Made by a program: the position numbers and the translations under genes. From Glebionis coronaria (taxonomy: Eukaryota; Streptophyta; Magnoliopsida; Asterales; Asteraceae), in the NCBI GenBank assembly GCA_025667525.1, contig JANFOE010000190.1, positions 2,172,501 through 2,236,500 of the forward strand: a DNA stretch of 64,000 nucleotides, given 5' to 3'. Position 1 is the stretch's first letter. Every line of letters starts with the position of its first letter. The notes under the pieces were generated by a model that was not told the DNA's origin, ran no database searches, and was given only the letters and a program-made list of their open reading frames with translations. Shown here in pieces: positions 23,325 to 34,722 of the stretch.

Positions 23325-24138
23325 AACAAGAGTGGCAAGTATTAAGTGTCGGTTTAGGAAAACCAAGCACTAATGACCAATTAAGTTCGTTCTCAAGGAG
23401 GCTAGTGTGTTATGTGTGTAATGATATGGATTAATTTGTGATTATATTTGAGAAAGAAAAATAGAAAAGGGATTAGAAGAGAATGACGGTTATGAAGACG
23501 GATTAAACTAAGTCTAAAAAGGCGTACACGTAAAGTCGTAAAAACCACCAAAATTAAAATTTTAACCTAAAAATTTCTAAAAATCACCAAAAATCCCTAA
23601 TAATATTCTAAGAGTTTACAAAAAATCAAAACTTGCAAAAACCTTTTAATTAATTAGATAATGACTTTTTAATGCTAATTAAAGCCCTAAAAATCAAAAT
23701 TAATTATTAAAAAGCCCTAAACAAGATTTTAAAGTTTGTAAACCTTAAAAATACTCTAATTAAGCTAAAAACTATTTTTCAAAATTTTAAAACCAATTAA
23801 AACTATTTTTAAACAATTAAAAACTCCTAAAATCAATTAAATCTTAAATTAATTATAGAAAATAATTAAAAGACCTAAAAAAATATTTGGAAAGTTGCAA
23901 AAATCCTAATTAAGTGTTTAGAACCTAGGAAAAATATAAAACCTAGAAAATCAGACTTTTAATTTTTAATAATAAAATAATATTAAAATAATATTAAAAT
24001 AATATTATAATTCCAAAAATTATAAAAAATTTTATAAACTTGCAAACTAGCTTAATTTAACCTAAATAACTCAAAAATGAAAGTGAAATTACCTAAATAC
24101 CCCTATTGGGCAATTTTATAAAAATGAAAGTGAAATTA

Positions 24139-24360
24139 CATCCAAAACTAGCCCCTGCTAGTGCAATTTTGTTAAAAGTCAAACAAGTTGGTTTTCTAGT
24201 AAAAAGTCAAAGTCAAAGTCTCATAAGCTCCAGTTTACTTAAATGGGTCAAATAATGAAGATCTATCACAAAAAATAAGTTGTTGCAATTCAGAATAAGC
24301 TAGAATAGCTTATTGATAAGCTGATGACAAAATTGCACTAGCAGGGGCTAGTTTTGGATG
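24139..24360. repeat. 33 bp perfect inverted repeat unique to one LTR
   Basis: 24139-24171 is the exact reverse complement of 24328-24360 (core CACTAGCAGGGGCTAG). The other LTR has only the second arm, at about 36862-36894. The first arm sits inside the substituted segment, next to a second copy of AAATGAAAGTGAAATTA (24086-24100 and 24122-24138). Confidence 0.9.
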
Positions 24361-25751
24361 TTGAGTAGTGGAAACTTTTTCCACTGTTTGACTATTTTGA
24401 CTTTTTGTCTTTAGTGACTTTTTTGGAGATTCAGATTTCACAAAGGCACCCAAATGATCTTTGGATCAAAAGGAGTCAATAACAATCAAAATAACACAAT
24501 CACTAACACCCAATTGATACAGTTTAATCAATCATTCATCAGACATGATACAGACATGAACAATAAGCAGTTAAGCACTTATGAGCAGTTTTAGCACAAA
24601 TCAGCCAGCCAAATTCAACCAAATGCACACACAAGCTATAATAAACTCCAATAAGCAAGTCTAAACAGGTTTCATGCACTGGTTCAAAGAATTAAGCAAG
24701 ATTCAAGCAATGAAAGTTACTGATTAACACTAACACATGCAGTTTCTACTTTTGCTGATGTATTTGACACACAAGCCAATTTCAACACTCCAAATCTTTC
24801 AAACAGGTTATATTAATGATGATTTAACAGCTTTTATCCCTAAACATGCATAAACTCTAGGTTTTCCCAAAATTTTAGGTCAAAAATCAGTCAACTCAAC
24901 AAGATATAGCAATTTGTTTAATTCAAGTGTTCAAACCCAAAAACTTGCAGCAAAACACTCTCAACAAGGTATGTATCAGATACAAAGCATAAACAACAAC
25001 TTCCCTTAACACAATAACAAGTTACAAGCATAAACCAGTAGACCCAAACACCCCTTTAACTTTTTCAAATCAAAATTTTCAAAAGCAAAATGAGATTTCA
25101 GGCCAACCAAGCATCAATTAACACTAAAACAAGTATAATAAACAGATTCAAGCAAGAACAAGCCACAAAATTCACAAGAACACAAGTTTCATACAAATAT
25201 CACCAAAAATCACAATTTAAGCAGATTTTGAGATTAAGTATGCAAACCTCATGGATGTACATCCACACCCACGAATTTTGAGCTTATGTGCTAGCAAGAA
25301 CAAGCACAAGCTTCCACAATAAGCCTGCTAAGATTGAACAAGGGTTAAGCACAATATCATAAAAATTAGAAACTTTGGAAAACTTGATTGATGCAAACTT
25401 GTTACCCCACACTTGATTATCCCTAAGTTATAAGCCTCACCACACCTTAACCAACTCAGTTAGGATGCTATGATCAGCCCTATAGCCCAAGAATTCCAAG
25501 ATTGGAACATGACTTAGCAAAATATCAAGAAAATGAGGAAATATGAAAACTTTTGCACACTCCTCTTTTGAAAATAGGTTTTGAACTTCAAGAACTAACA
25601 AGCATATAACAAATGAAAGCAGTAAATAAGATTGGCCAATGACTTTTCTTCAAGATTTCAAACTCAATTTCATTAACTTAGAAAATGGGATTTACAGAAA
25701 CTTGAACAAGGAAAAATCAAAAGCAAAGACTAAATGTTGGAACCCTAAGCC

Positions 25752-25761
25752 TTTATATAGG
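25752..25761 (-). promoter_or_regulatory. Athila LTR TATA box (minus strand)
   Basis: The minus strand reads CTATATAAAG, with its counterpart at 38285-38294 in the 5' LTR. The latter would be the one driving the element's RNA. Confidence 0.5.
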
Positions 25762-27110
25762 CATACAATGAGCTAAGTTACTGAATAAAAACGTGAACCC
25801 TAAGTGCTTGATCTTCCAAATATGCCCTTGTAGAATTTGAAAACCTTGGACTCATGTGATGTTTCCTTGGACGTTTGTGGGGTGGATAGCTGTTGGAATT
25901 TGATCTAAGGGCTCAAACAAAGCTTAAAATGTAAGCTTGTATATGGATGGTTGATTTTCTGGCTTGTTTTGGCAGTTTCCCCAAAAGTGTGTAGCAAGGG
26001 TTTATCATGTGAGCACATGAGTGACGTGGCAAGGGTTTTTGAAGTGGGGATATGTTTATGTTGAGGTTAATCACAAAAATGGACAAGATCATGGTCTAAT
26101 TCATAGTAATTAGTAAATCCCCAATTCGGATTATGAACTCCAAGAACAAGGTTTTGATCTTGTTTTAAGTTTAAATACATGTTAACCGCCACTTTCAAAC
26201 TTAATTAATTAAGTTTGTTAAATCCGGTTAAGTGGAAGGTGACATGGCAAAATGGTGGAGTATGATTGGTGGAGAGTGTGAGTGGGACACATGGCAGCTT
26301 GTCACTGGTCTAGGTATCTTTCATGTTGGCCAGCTTAAACCCCTTGATTCTTTACTTCTTGTCTTTTCAGTAGAAAAGTCTATCAACGCCACAATTAGCC
26401 TTATCAACTTTTGCCCTTTTACATTTTTGGCCCAAAAACTTTTACAAAGTGAAATCAGGGGTAATTCTTGCCATTTTTGAATTCTTCAAGGGCTGGTTTG
26501 GTATTTTCTTCAAGGATAATGGTCTAGACTTGTATAATTGACATTTTGGAGGACTGAAATTGCCAAGTCTTGATGATTGAGGGACCATTTTTGCCAATTG
26601 TTGAAAGTTGAGGGTCCTTTGTGTAATTTTGGAATTTTCAAAGGACCAAACTTGTTATTTATTGTACTTTGAAGGACTTCATGATGTATTTGACTTTGTG
26701 AATGATATTGGTTGACAATTTAGCTTTGTTGAGGGGCTAAACTTGCCAATTCTTCAAAGTTAAGGGTCCTTTTTGTAATTTTGACAAACTTTAGGGACCA
26801 AACTTGTAATTATGAGGATACAAGGGTATAAAGTGTCAATTATTCATAATTGGAGGACCCTTCTTCATAATTCTTCAAATCTTCAAGGGTTGGTCTTGGG
26901 AAAGTCTTCACTAGGGCTTGGTTCATTGTGCGGCTTTGTTTCCCGTGTTCGTTTTTGCATGATTCTTGTGATCTTTTGTCATTTTCTCAATATCCGTACC
27001 TAAAATACACAAGCAACAAACACAAGCATATATTTGGGTATTTTGATGATATTTAATGCATTTTAAGCCCTATTTGGAAGATGAGACTATGTATAAAAGC
27101 AGTCTCATCA

Positions 27111-27125
27111 CTCCCCTATACTAAA
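27111..27125 (-). promoter_or_regulatory. Athila polypurine tract
   Basis: The minus strand reads TAGTATAGGGGAG directly before the LTR start TGATGAGACTGC. Confidence 0.7.
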
Positions 27126-28932
27126 CCATTGTCGTGCCCTCACGCAATGCTAGAATAAAGTATCAAAGCATCTCCAAAATTCATTTTATTCACTTTATTG
27201 AATGATAAACTAGCTACACTACTACTATTACTACTACTTGCGTTTTAGACAAAATGTATGATTTTCATCGCAAAATGGGACGTTTAGGTTCATAGAATAA
27301 GAACACGTGAATGCTTCGTTAGAAATAATTTCATCGTCCTCGATTTTCACCCTAATTCCATGCCAAGCGTGCAACGAGATCATTGTCATTATAAGTTAGT
27401 AATGCTAACACTACTCATATGCCCTAATCACGTACTTATCCTCCCATTATTCCTAAGTTGTATCTCTTATATTTTATTTTGTCTTGAATGTGTCACGAGG
27501 ATACATTGTTTGACTTATGCGATAATAGAGATTTAGGTCTAAAAATAGAGTCCTAACGGTGTAACTAAGACCATCAAATCAATAACCCCTCCTAATAGAC
27601 AACGATGTTAAAAAATTAAGTTGACAAGAAGAAATGATAAACACGGTTTTATAACGGTTTTGAACATGAGACTTATTACCAAGACTTTTATACGCCCCCT
27701 AACGGAAGGGCCTTATTATCTTTGGTTTACCTCCATCTTTTATTCAACTTCGCCATGAAGCTTTTATTATGACTTCGGTCTTGCCTTGCCTTTTATTATC
27801 CTCCTCATCGGCGGTTTTATTAGCCAAAGACGTATATCCTCACGCTAAAGCGAATTTTGGATCTTTAAAGCTTCGAAGATTAAGGCTTGATTCACTTTCA
27901 ATTTTGCATAGATTTTTCGGCCTTGTGGGGCTTCAAATTGTTTGCTTTATTTAGGTGAGCACTTGAAATCTTATTATTGGGTGAAGCTTTCGATTATTGG
28001 GGTGCCAATACTTCAAAACCATGACGCTGGCGATACCTTAATGTCTTCCCAATTTAATTACACGGAAGCTACTAGAAAAGACTAGAAACCCAATAATCCT
28101 AACTAAACCGCTAAGTCAATATTTATTAAGCAAAAAATATTTACATGCGAAGGGAGAATAAGCAAACAACGAGAACACATGAGTTTTTGAAAGAATACGA
28201 GTACTCTACGTTTAGCATAGTAACTTATAATTAACTCTATCATTTCTCGTCCTCATTTAAGAGACTTAGCCTAATGTGTAGTTAAGGAATCAAAGCTAAG
28301 TGCTCAACACGCACGATCGAGTCAAAAATTACTCTTATTCTCGCCATCGGAAAACCTATATTCGTGTCTTCAAACACTTATAAAACATGAGAAAAATTTA
28401 AAATTTGGCCATTTTTAGCCTTATTTTGCAACAAAACGATAAAAAAAAACATAAACTTTGGAAAGCGTGAAGGTTTGGCAAGGCAAGTATCTATTCACCC
28501 CCATACTAAAGTTAAACATTGTCCTCAATGTTTCGAGTCTAGGGGTGCAAAACACCCCCATACTAGAGACGTAGTCGAATGCCTAATCTAGCATGGAAAG
28601 GGTGTAACCAATAAATTAATAGCCGTTTATAAAGTGTGCTAAAAACCTAAGGTTAGAACATCAAAAGGATATATCATGGATATTGAGAAATGTCTCCAAA
28701 GCAAACGATCGAGTGCTCCCATAAACGAACACGAGAGGCTCCAATCGTGAAGATCATGATCTAAAAAACACAATGCACAAACAACCACAGAACAAAGGTT
28801 GGAAGGGCACAAATCCCCACACGTTAACTACATTAGAAAGCGATAATATGTACATAGGTAAGCATAGGTCTCCCCCACGAGGCACCTCGTTTTTTATTAC
28901 CGAGTCATGAGCTCGACTCGATCCCCTCAATA
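27126..28932 (-). other. Athila 3' untranslated region
   Basis: About 1.8 kb between integrase stop and PPT. No frame above 61 codons and nothing resembling an envelope protein (no signal peptide or transmembrane segment in a long frame). It matches 15741-17734 in layout and in two conserved 'aacattgtcctcaatgttt' style phrases. Confidence 0.6.
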
Positions 28933-30483
28933 CTAATTATCATTGGGGAAGGTGACTTGGTCGAGGTAGTTCAAGGATGGAACTTCCCCGCCAAAGTAGT
29001 GCTTCAACCTATGTCCATTCACCTTGAAGTTAGGACCATCATCTTGAGCTAGCTCGATGGTCCCATGCGGAAACACTTGAGTCACGGTGAATGGACCGGA
29101 CCAACGGGATTTCAACTTACCGGAAAAGATTTTTAATCTTGAATTAAAAAGCAAAACTTGATCCCCAATGTTAAAAACCCGGTTTTTAATTTTTGAATCA
29201 TGCAACATTTTAGTTTTCTCTTTATAAATCAATGAATTTTCATAAGCAATATCTCTCAATTCATCTAATTCATTCAATTGCATTTTCCGGTGTTTTCTCG
29301 CGGTCTCCATATCATCATTACAATGATTTAGGGCCCAATAAGCCTTGTGTTCTAACTCGATAGGCAAATGACAATTCTTTCCATACACAAGCTTATAGGG
29401 AGTGCACCCAATGGGTGTCTTATGAGCGGTCCTAAAGGCCCATAAAGCATCGTCCAACTTATCCGACCAAGTTTGTCGGTTTTCTCCTACGGATCTCTCC
29501 AAGATCTTCTTCAAAGCTCGGTTTGAAACCTCGACTTGCCCACTCGTTTGTGGGTGATAAGCCGTAGAAAGCCGAGGTGTAACCCCATATTTCCTTAGAA
29601 CCCTTTCAAATTGGTCGTTACAAAAATGGGTTCCACGATCGCTTATGATAGCATGAGGGGTTCCAAACCGAGAAAACAATTGCTTCAAAAACTTGACTAC
29701 CACACGAGCATCATTGGTGGGCAAGGCCTTGGCCTCCACCCACTTAGAAAGGTAGTCAACCGCAACGAGAATGTACTTATTACCACGAGATGATGGGAAC
29801 GGCCCCATAAAGTCTATACCCCAAACGTCAAAGATCTCACACACTTGGATGATATTTTGTGGCATTTCATCTTTTTGTGAGACATTTCCTTGTCGTTGGC
29901 ATGCATCACACGACTTCACAAGATCTTGTGCATCTCGGTAAATAGTAGGCCAAAAGAAGCCGGCATCAAACACCTTCTTAGCCGTGAGATTAGCACCGTG
30001 GTGACCACGCGTGGGTCCCTCATAGCAAGCTCTAAGGATGTTAGAAGCTTCGGTGCCAAATACACAACGTCGGATGATTTGATCCGCACAAGTTCGAAAC
30101 AAGTAAGGGTCGTTCCAAAAGTAGAACTTGACGTCACGAAAGAATTTTTGTTTTTCTTGAGTCGTCATACCCTTAATGATGAAGTTACCCGCATGGTAAT
30201 TTGCAAAATCCGCAAACCATGGGGTGGAAGAATCAAGCTTAGAGTTCACTACACCAAGTGTCTCGAGCGGAAATGTTTCGGTGATTTCCTTGGGCTCGTA
30301 AACACTTTGGTGAGGATCTTCCAAACGAGAGAGATGACCGGCCGCTAGATTCTCGGCTCCTTTTTTGTCAACGATTTTGTGATCAAATTCTTGAAGGAGG
30401 AGAATCCAACGAAGTAATCTCGGCTTAGCATCTTGCTTGGCCATGAGATACTTAATAGCCGAATGGTCCGTATACACATGCAT
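28933..30483 (-). pseudogene. Athila RNase H end plus integrase
   Basis: 516 codons open on the minus strand, in a different frame from the RT upstream. The first about 60 residues finish RNase H ([10 protein letters not shown], then a [14 protein letters not shown] segment). Next comes the integrase zinc-binding region, with His residues in the GHHGAN area and CDAC (about residues 160-200). The catalytic core follows, with WGIDFMGPF (first Asp), IISDRGTHF (second Asp) and the [11 protein letters not shown] segment (Glu). A C-terminal region with [10 protein letters not shown] and [20 protein letters not shown] comes last. It inserts element cDNA into the genome. The integrase part itself is open from end to end. 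In the RNase H part, the family's ADHLSR motif reads AGHLSR, so a catalytic Asp appears lost. The frame break near 30485 separates it from RT. Confidence 0.9.
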
Positions 30484-31740
30484 TTCGTCAAGACGAGATA
30501 AGGTCGGAATTTCTCAAATGCATACACCACGGCAAGGAACTCCTTTTCCGTTGTAGTGTATTTAAGTTGAGCCTCGGTCATCGTCTTGCTAGCATAGTGA
30601 ATAGGCAAGAAGTGCTTATCATGACGTTGCCCCAAAACGGCCCCAATAGCGTAATCACTAGCATCACACATAAGCTCAAAGGGGAGGTTCCAATTGGGAG
30701 CAACAAGAATGGGAGCTTCGGTAAGTTTCCTCTTAAGGATTTCAAAGGCTCGTACACAATCTTCGTCAAAGACAAAACGTGCCTCTTTTTCAAGAAGATG
30801 TGTAATGGGTCGAGAAATCTTTGAAAAATCCTTGATGAATCGACGATAAAAGCCCGCGTGGCCTAGGAAACTCCTAACTCCCTTAACGGTTTTGGGATGA
30901 GGTAATTTGGCGATGACGTCTACCTTATCTTGATCTACCTCAATCCCCGCTTTCGAGACCTTGTGCCCTAAGACGATTCCACTCTTAACCATAAAATGAC
31001 ACTTTTCCCAATTGAGCACAAGGTTGGTTTCCTCACAACGTTTTAACATTCTCTCTAGATTCGACAAACACGAAGTGAAAGAATCACCAAACACGGAAAA
31101 GTCATCCATGAAGACTTCCATCGTCTTCTCGATCATATCATGAAAAATAGCCATCATGCACCTTTGAAAGGTTCCCGGTGCATTACAAAGTCCGAATGGC
31201 ATTCTACGATAGGCAAACGTTCCATATGGACACGTAAACGTAGTTTTTTCTTGATCACGAGGATCGATGGGAATTTAGAAGTAACCGGAAAACCCATCTA
31301 AAAAGCAATAGAAATCGTTTCCCGTAAGACGCTCCAACATTTGGTCCATGAAGGGCAAGGGAAAATGGTCTTTTCGAGTGGCTTCATTCAACTTTCGATA
31401 GTCAATGCACACTCTCCATCTGGTCACGAGTCTAGTGGGAATCAACTCGTTGGCATCGTTTGGCACAACGGTCATCCCTTCCTTTTTAGGGACACAATGA
31501 ATAGGACTCACCCAAGGGCTATCGGAAATAGGGTAAATCATTCCCGCGTCAAGGAGTTTAAGGACCTCCTTTTTGATGACGTCGTGAATTTTGGGGTTCA
31601 CCCTCCTTTGACTTTGGATTGTTGGCTTGAAATCCTCCTCCATTAAGATTTTGTGGGTACAAAACTTGGGATCGATTCCCTTAATGTCGGATAACTTCCA
31701 CGCAATCGCCCCTTTGTGGTCCTTTAGAACATCGACAAGT
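30345..31740 (-). pseudogene. Athila reverse transcriptase and RNase H
   Basis: The minus-strand frame runs from about 31740 through a stop to about 30485. The N-terminal RT part has the DAGMIYPISDSPWVSP and VCIDYRKLNEATRKDHFPLP boxes and FLDGFSGYF. Then a TAA (31275-31277) stands where this family has Gln. After it come MPFGLCNAPGTFQRCM and the catalytic FMDD box (EVFMDDFSVFG), with LGHKVSKAGIEVD and SFLGHAGFYRRFIKDFSKI. RNase H begins at FELMCDASDYAIGAVLGQ and includes the [18 protein letters not shown] segment. Translation leaves frame near 30485 and RNase H finishes in the frame of 28933-30483. It makes cDNA from the element RNA. The lesions are one nonsense codon and one frameshift, with a further frameshift near 31740 on the protease side. 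Confidence 0.9.
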
Positions 31741-32560
31741 GCGGTTTTTCATCATTCGAAAGATCCTTCGCAATAATAACCGGCAACTTGTCATCCTCCT
31801 CCAAATAGACATATTCGAGGTGAGGAGGTAAATCTTTCAACTCGAGGATAGGTGGTTCCTCAAGTGAAGATTTGGGCTCGATACTCATAACCTCCTCGGG
31901 TGGAGGAAATGGGAAATCGTTAAGAAAATCCTTGATAATCGAGAAGTCCTCATCGTTGTCGAGGTCTTCGTCACAAGTACGTGGAACATTGCATTCTTCC
32001 AACGTAAAACCACCACCTTCAAAAGGAGTGAAGGTTGGTGTCGAATTATCAAGAATTGGATCCAACATAGTGGGATTGCCACTAGTTTCTTCATCACCAA
32101 AACCTAGAACTTCTTGTGAAAATTCCTCGCAAACCACGTCAATCATATCAACGAGGTTTATGGTTGCAACGGAATAAACATGAGAAATTTGAGAATTTTG
32201 AGTTGCGTTTATAACAAGTTCCTCGTCGTTGAAACGTAAGGTGATCTTTCTAGCATGAACATCGATCAAAGCCATAGACGTATCTAAAAACGAACGACCT
32301 AAAATGAGAGGAACTTGAGGATCCGTGGGGATATCAACAACAATGAAGTCTACGGGATAGTAGAACTTCCCCACTTTCACAAAAACGTCTTCCGCCAAAC
32401 CACATGCGGGAATTGTGGAATGGTCGGCAAACTCGATAGACATTAGTGAAGGAGTAAGATTAGGAAGATTGAGCGACTTGAAGATTGCAAGTGGCATCAA
32501 GTTAATGCTAGCACCAAGATCGGCCAAGGCGAGCATTCTTCCATGTCTTGGATTGCACAA
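31724..32560 (-). pseudogene. Athila aspartic protease region
   Basis: 278 codons on the minus strand. The active-site motif is DLGASINLMP near the start (the family's D-L/S/T-GAS box), followed by a hydrophobic strand and the flap-side GLAEDVFVKVGKFYYPVDFIVVD and then VPLILGRSFL, where ILGR is the usual second motif. An acidic linker follows. It processes the Gag-Pol polyprotein. The frame is shifted by one base from Gag at about 32530-32536, consistent with loss of one C in a CC pair. It is shifted again near 31730-31750, just before the RT region, ending in a premature TAA at 31724-31726. The sequence shows no stem or slippery site making either shift look programmed. Confidence 0.85.
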
Positions 32561-34722
32561 GGGATCAAAAATTTACCGGGATCACCGACTTTTTGAGGTA
32601 TGCGATTAAGATAAACCGACGAACAACTAGACAATTGGTGCAATTTCTCCTTGTTGTTCAACATACTCTTAAAGTTAGCGGCAAATCGAGGCATCATGAC
32701 CAAAGCATCGGCGAAACTCACATTAAGGTGCAAATCACGAAACATTTTCATAAAAAGCTCAAATTGATAATTGTCGCGCTCTTGACGTTTCTCCTTCCTA
32801 AGTCTTGATGGATAGGGCAAAGGTGGTGTGGGTTGAGGCATAGTAGGCATAGCCTTTGGAATCTCGGGTTCCAATGATGGTAATGGGTCAACCGTAGGTG
32901 TGGCATGAGCGGTACTTCGTGGGATTGGGACATGCTCCTTTTGGACCACCACCTCGGGTTCTTCCTCAATTGCTTCCTCCGTAGGAGCAATTGGTTGAGG
33001 AGTCGGCTCCTTAAGTGTCTTACCACTACGTGTGGTAATCACTTTCATCTCACCCTTAGGGTTGGATATGGTGTTGCTAGGAAGACCACTTGACGACGGT
33101 TTACACATTATTGCCTCAAACATAGACGAGATTTTATCTTCAAAATTAGATTGCCTTAATACGACTTCGGTTTGCCTTTTCTCGACCTTAATCATCTCTT
33201 GTTTAATCTCATGTTGCCCTTGTTCCATCTTTTGTTGGTTTTGTTGCAACCTATTGACATTTCCTTCCATCTTGTTGGTGTGGATTTTAAGTTCATTAGC
33301 TAACTCATTTTTCAACTCTTTCTTCAAGTCGTTTTTAAACTCGGATTTTAGGCTAATGATTTCTCTTTGAATGTTGTCAAACCTAGCATCATTCCCACTA
33401 GCATATTCAACAAACTCACTTTGAAGATCTTTCAATGTTTGCAAACTTTTGTTGTTATTTTGAAAATCATTTTTGTTTGAAACTTGATTATTAGCCCCTT
33501 GATTCCCATAGTTTCCCTTGTTGTAATTGTTTTTAAAACCAACTTGATTGTTGCGATAGTTGTTGTTAGCATTTTGATTTGAACCAAAACCCGGTGGAGT
33601 CATTTGATTGGAGCGGGAAACTTGACCGTTTTGGTTGTAATTTCCCGTGGCCGTGAAGGCACTCGAAGTGTTACCACCGTTGGTAATGCACTCGGAGAAA
33701 TCATGACCTCTACCACAATACATGCAAGAAACCTCAACCGCTTTAACCGTAGCGGGAGCACTTGGTTCACCAACTTTAAACTCAATCAAAAGTCCTTTCA
33801 ACTTATCAAAAATCTTGTTTTCCAAGTTCGCCTCAATTTGGCAAGCATCGATGGTAGTAGACAAAGAAGGTGAAGCCGAAGACGAAGCCTTACGAACACT
33901 AGACGTGCTACGAGGACTATACACCTTAGATCTATTTTCAATTATCACCAAAGCTTCCTCAACCGTTTTACACAAAAAATTACCACCCGCGGCGGCATTC
34001 AAATAATCCCTTTCATGATCATTAAGTCCATTGTAAAACGTGTCAATTTGATGCAAATCGGAAAAACCGTGATGAGGACATTCATGTAACATTTCCTTAA
34101 ACCTATTCCAAGCCGTTGAAAAACTTTCATTAAATTCTTGTGAAAACTTTGAAATCTCGTTTTTCAAGTGCGTAGTCTTAGAGGGCGTAAAAAATTGGTT
34201 CACAAACTTAGACACGAGATCCTTCCACGTAAATATAGAATTGGGTGGCTCTTTCTCTAACCAAATTTTTGCGGGCCCCGCTAAGGAATACGGAAAAAGC
34301 ATAATCTTAATCGAGTCGTTAGAGACATCCTTAAACTTGCAAGTAGCGGTAAGACGATTGAATTGGCGGATATGGTTGTGTGGATTTTCCTTCTCATCAC
34401 CACGGAATTTGTTGTTTTGAATCATGGACAACAAACCCGTGTTAACCTCAAAATTTTCCGCAAGGATAGCGGGAATCACAATAGCCTCTCCATAACCCTC
34501 GGTGGGTGCTTGAAGTAACTCCATCATAGTTCGATTCGCCATGGTTGGTGCTTCTCTTACAATGGGTTCGTCAATAGGAGACTCCTCACTAGAATTGTTG
34601 GGAGTGGGAGTTTTGTTCTTTCGTTTACGTGCACGTCTTGCTTGATTTCGAGTTAGCATAAACGTCACGTACAACGAGGGGACGAGCAAAGAAGATTCTT
34701 TTTGGTGTTTTGTATTTTTCAA
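32497..34722 (-). CDS. gag: Athila Gag
   Basis: 741 codons open on the minus strand, the longest frame in the window. A basic N-terminus (RNQARRARKRKNK) is followed by the capsid region with FNRLTATCKFKDVSNDSIK and PYSLAGPAKIWLEKEP (about residues 125-160) and FTPSKTTHLKNEISKFSQE. A single zinc knuckle reads CMYCGRGHDFSEC (C-x2-C-x3-H-x4-C, about residue 330), followed by an Asn/Gln/Gly-rich linker and a Lys/Glu/Gln-rich coiled-coil-like stretch (about 440-540). A Pro-rich region and the protease entry come last. It forms the virus-like particle and binds RNA. The first ATG of the frame was kept; a later ATG at about residue 22 (MLTRNQ...) would start just before the basic block and is equally plausible. 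The last 12 or so codons are out of frame relative to the family, because of the shift near 32533. Confidence 0.85.
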   Translation of the reverse strand: MKNTKHQKESSLLVPSLYVTFMLTRNQARRARKRKNKTPTPNNSSEESPIDEPIVREAPTMANRTMMELLQAPTEGYGEAIVIPAILAENFEVNTGLLSMIQNNKFRGDEKENPHNHIRQFNRLTATCKFKDVSNDSIKIMLFPYSLAGPAKIWLEKEPPNSIFTWKDLVSKFVNQFFTPSKTTHLKNEISKFSQEFNESFSTAWNRFKEMLHECPHHGFSDLHQIDTFYNGLNDHERDYLNAAAGGNFLCKTVEEALVIIENRSKVYSPRSTSSVRKASSSASPSLSTTIDACQIEANLENKIFDKLKGLLIEFKVGEPSAPATVKAVEVSCMYCGRGHDFSECITNGGNTSSAFTATGNYNQNGQVSRSNQMTPPGFGSNQNANNNYRNNQVGFKNNYNKGNYGNQGANNQVSNKNDFQNNNKSLQTLKDLQSEFVEYASGNDARFDNIQREIISLKSEFKNDLKKELKNELANELKIHTNKMEGNVNRLQQNQQKMEQGQHEIKQEMIKVEKRQTEVVLRQSNFEDKISSMFEAIMCKPSSSGLPSNTISNPKGEMKVITTRSGKTLKEPTPQPIAPTEEAIEEEPEVVVQKEHVPIPRSTAHATPTVDPLPSLEPEIPKAMPTMPQPTPPLPYPSRLRKEKRQERDNYQFELFMKMFRDLHLNVSFADALVMMPRFAANFKSMLNNKEKLHQLSSCSSVYLNRIPQKVGDPGKFLIPCAIQDMEECSPWPILVLALT

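Larger units (their letters stand above)
23325..27110 (-). repeat. Athila 3' LTR, edge-deleted and rearranged
   Basis: It aligns along its length with 35443-39643 at high identity. Its outer end lacks about 36 bp that the other LTR has. In the middle, about 60 bp (about 24111-24171) replace about 490 bp (36216-36704) of the other copy. The inner end ...CTCATCA at 27110 is followed by the PPT. Degenerate phrases such as 'ggaccaaacttg' and 'gagggtcctttgtgtaattt' recur through 26440-26900. Short plus frames at 25090-25281, 26232-26480 and 26812-27003 repeat in the other LTR and are not considered genes. Confidence 0.85.

Noticed and set aside
32497..32560. Programmed frameshift between Athila Gag and protease
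   Set aside because: The frame difference is explained by a missing C in a family-conserved CC pair. Other indels downstream also point to decay, and no slippery heptamer or pseudoknot is evident.
29611..33873. Plus-strand open frames of 60-152 codons opposite the Athila genes
   Set aside because: They are antisense shadows of Gag, protease, RT and integrase, which have recognisable motifs on the minus strand.
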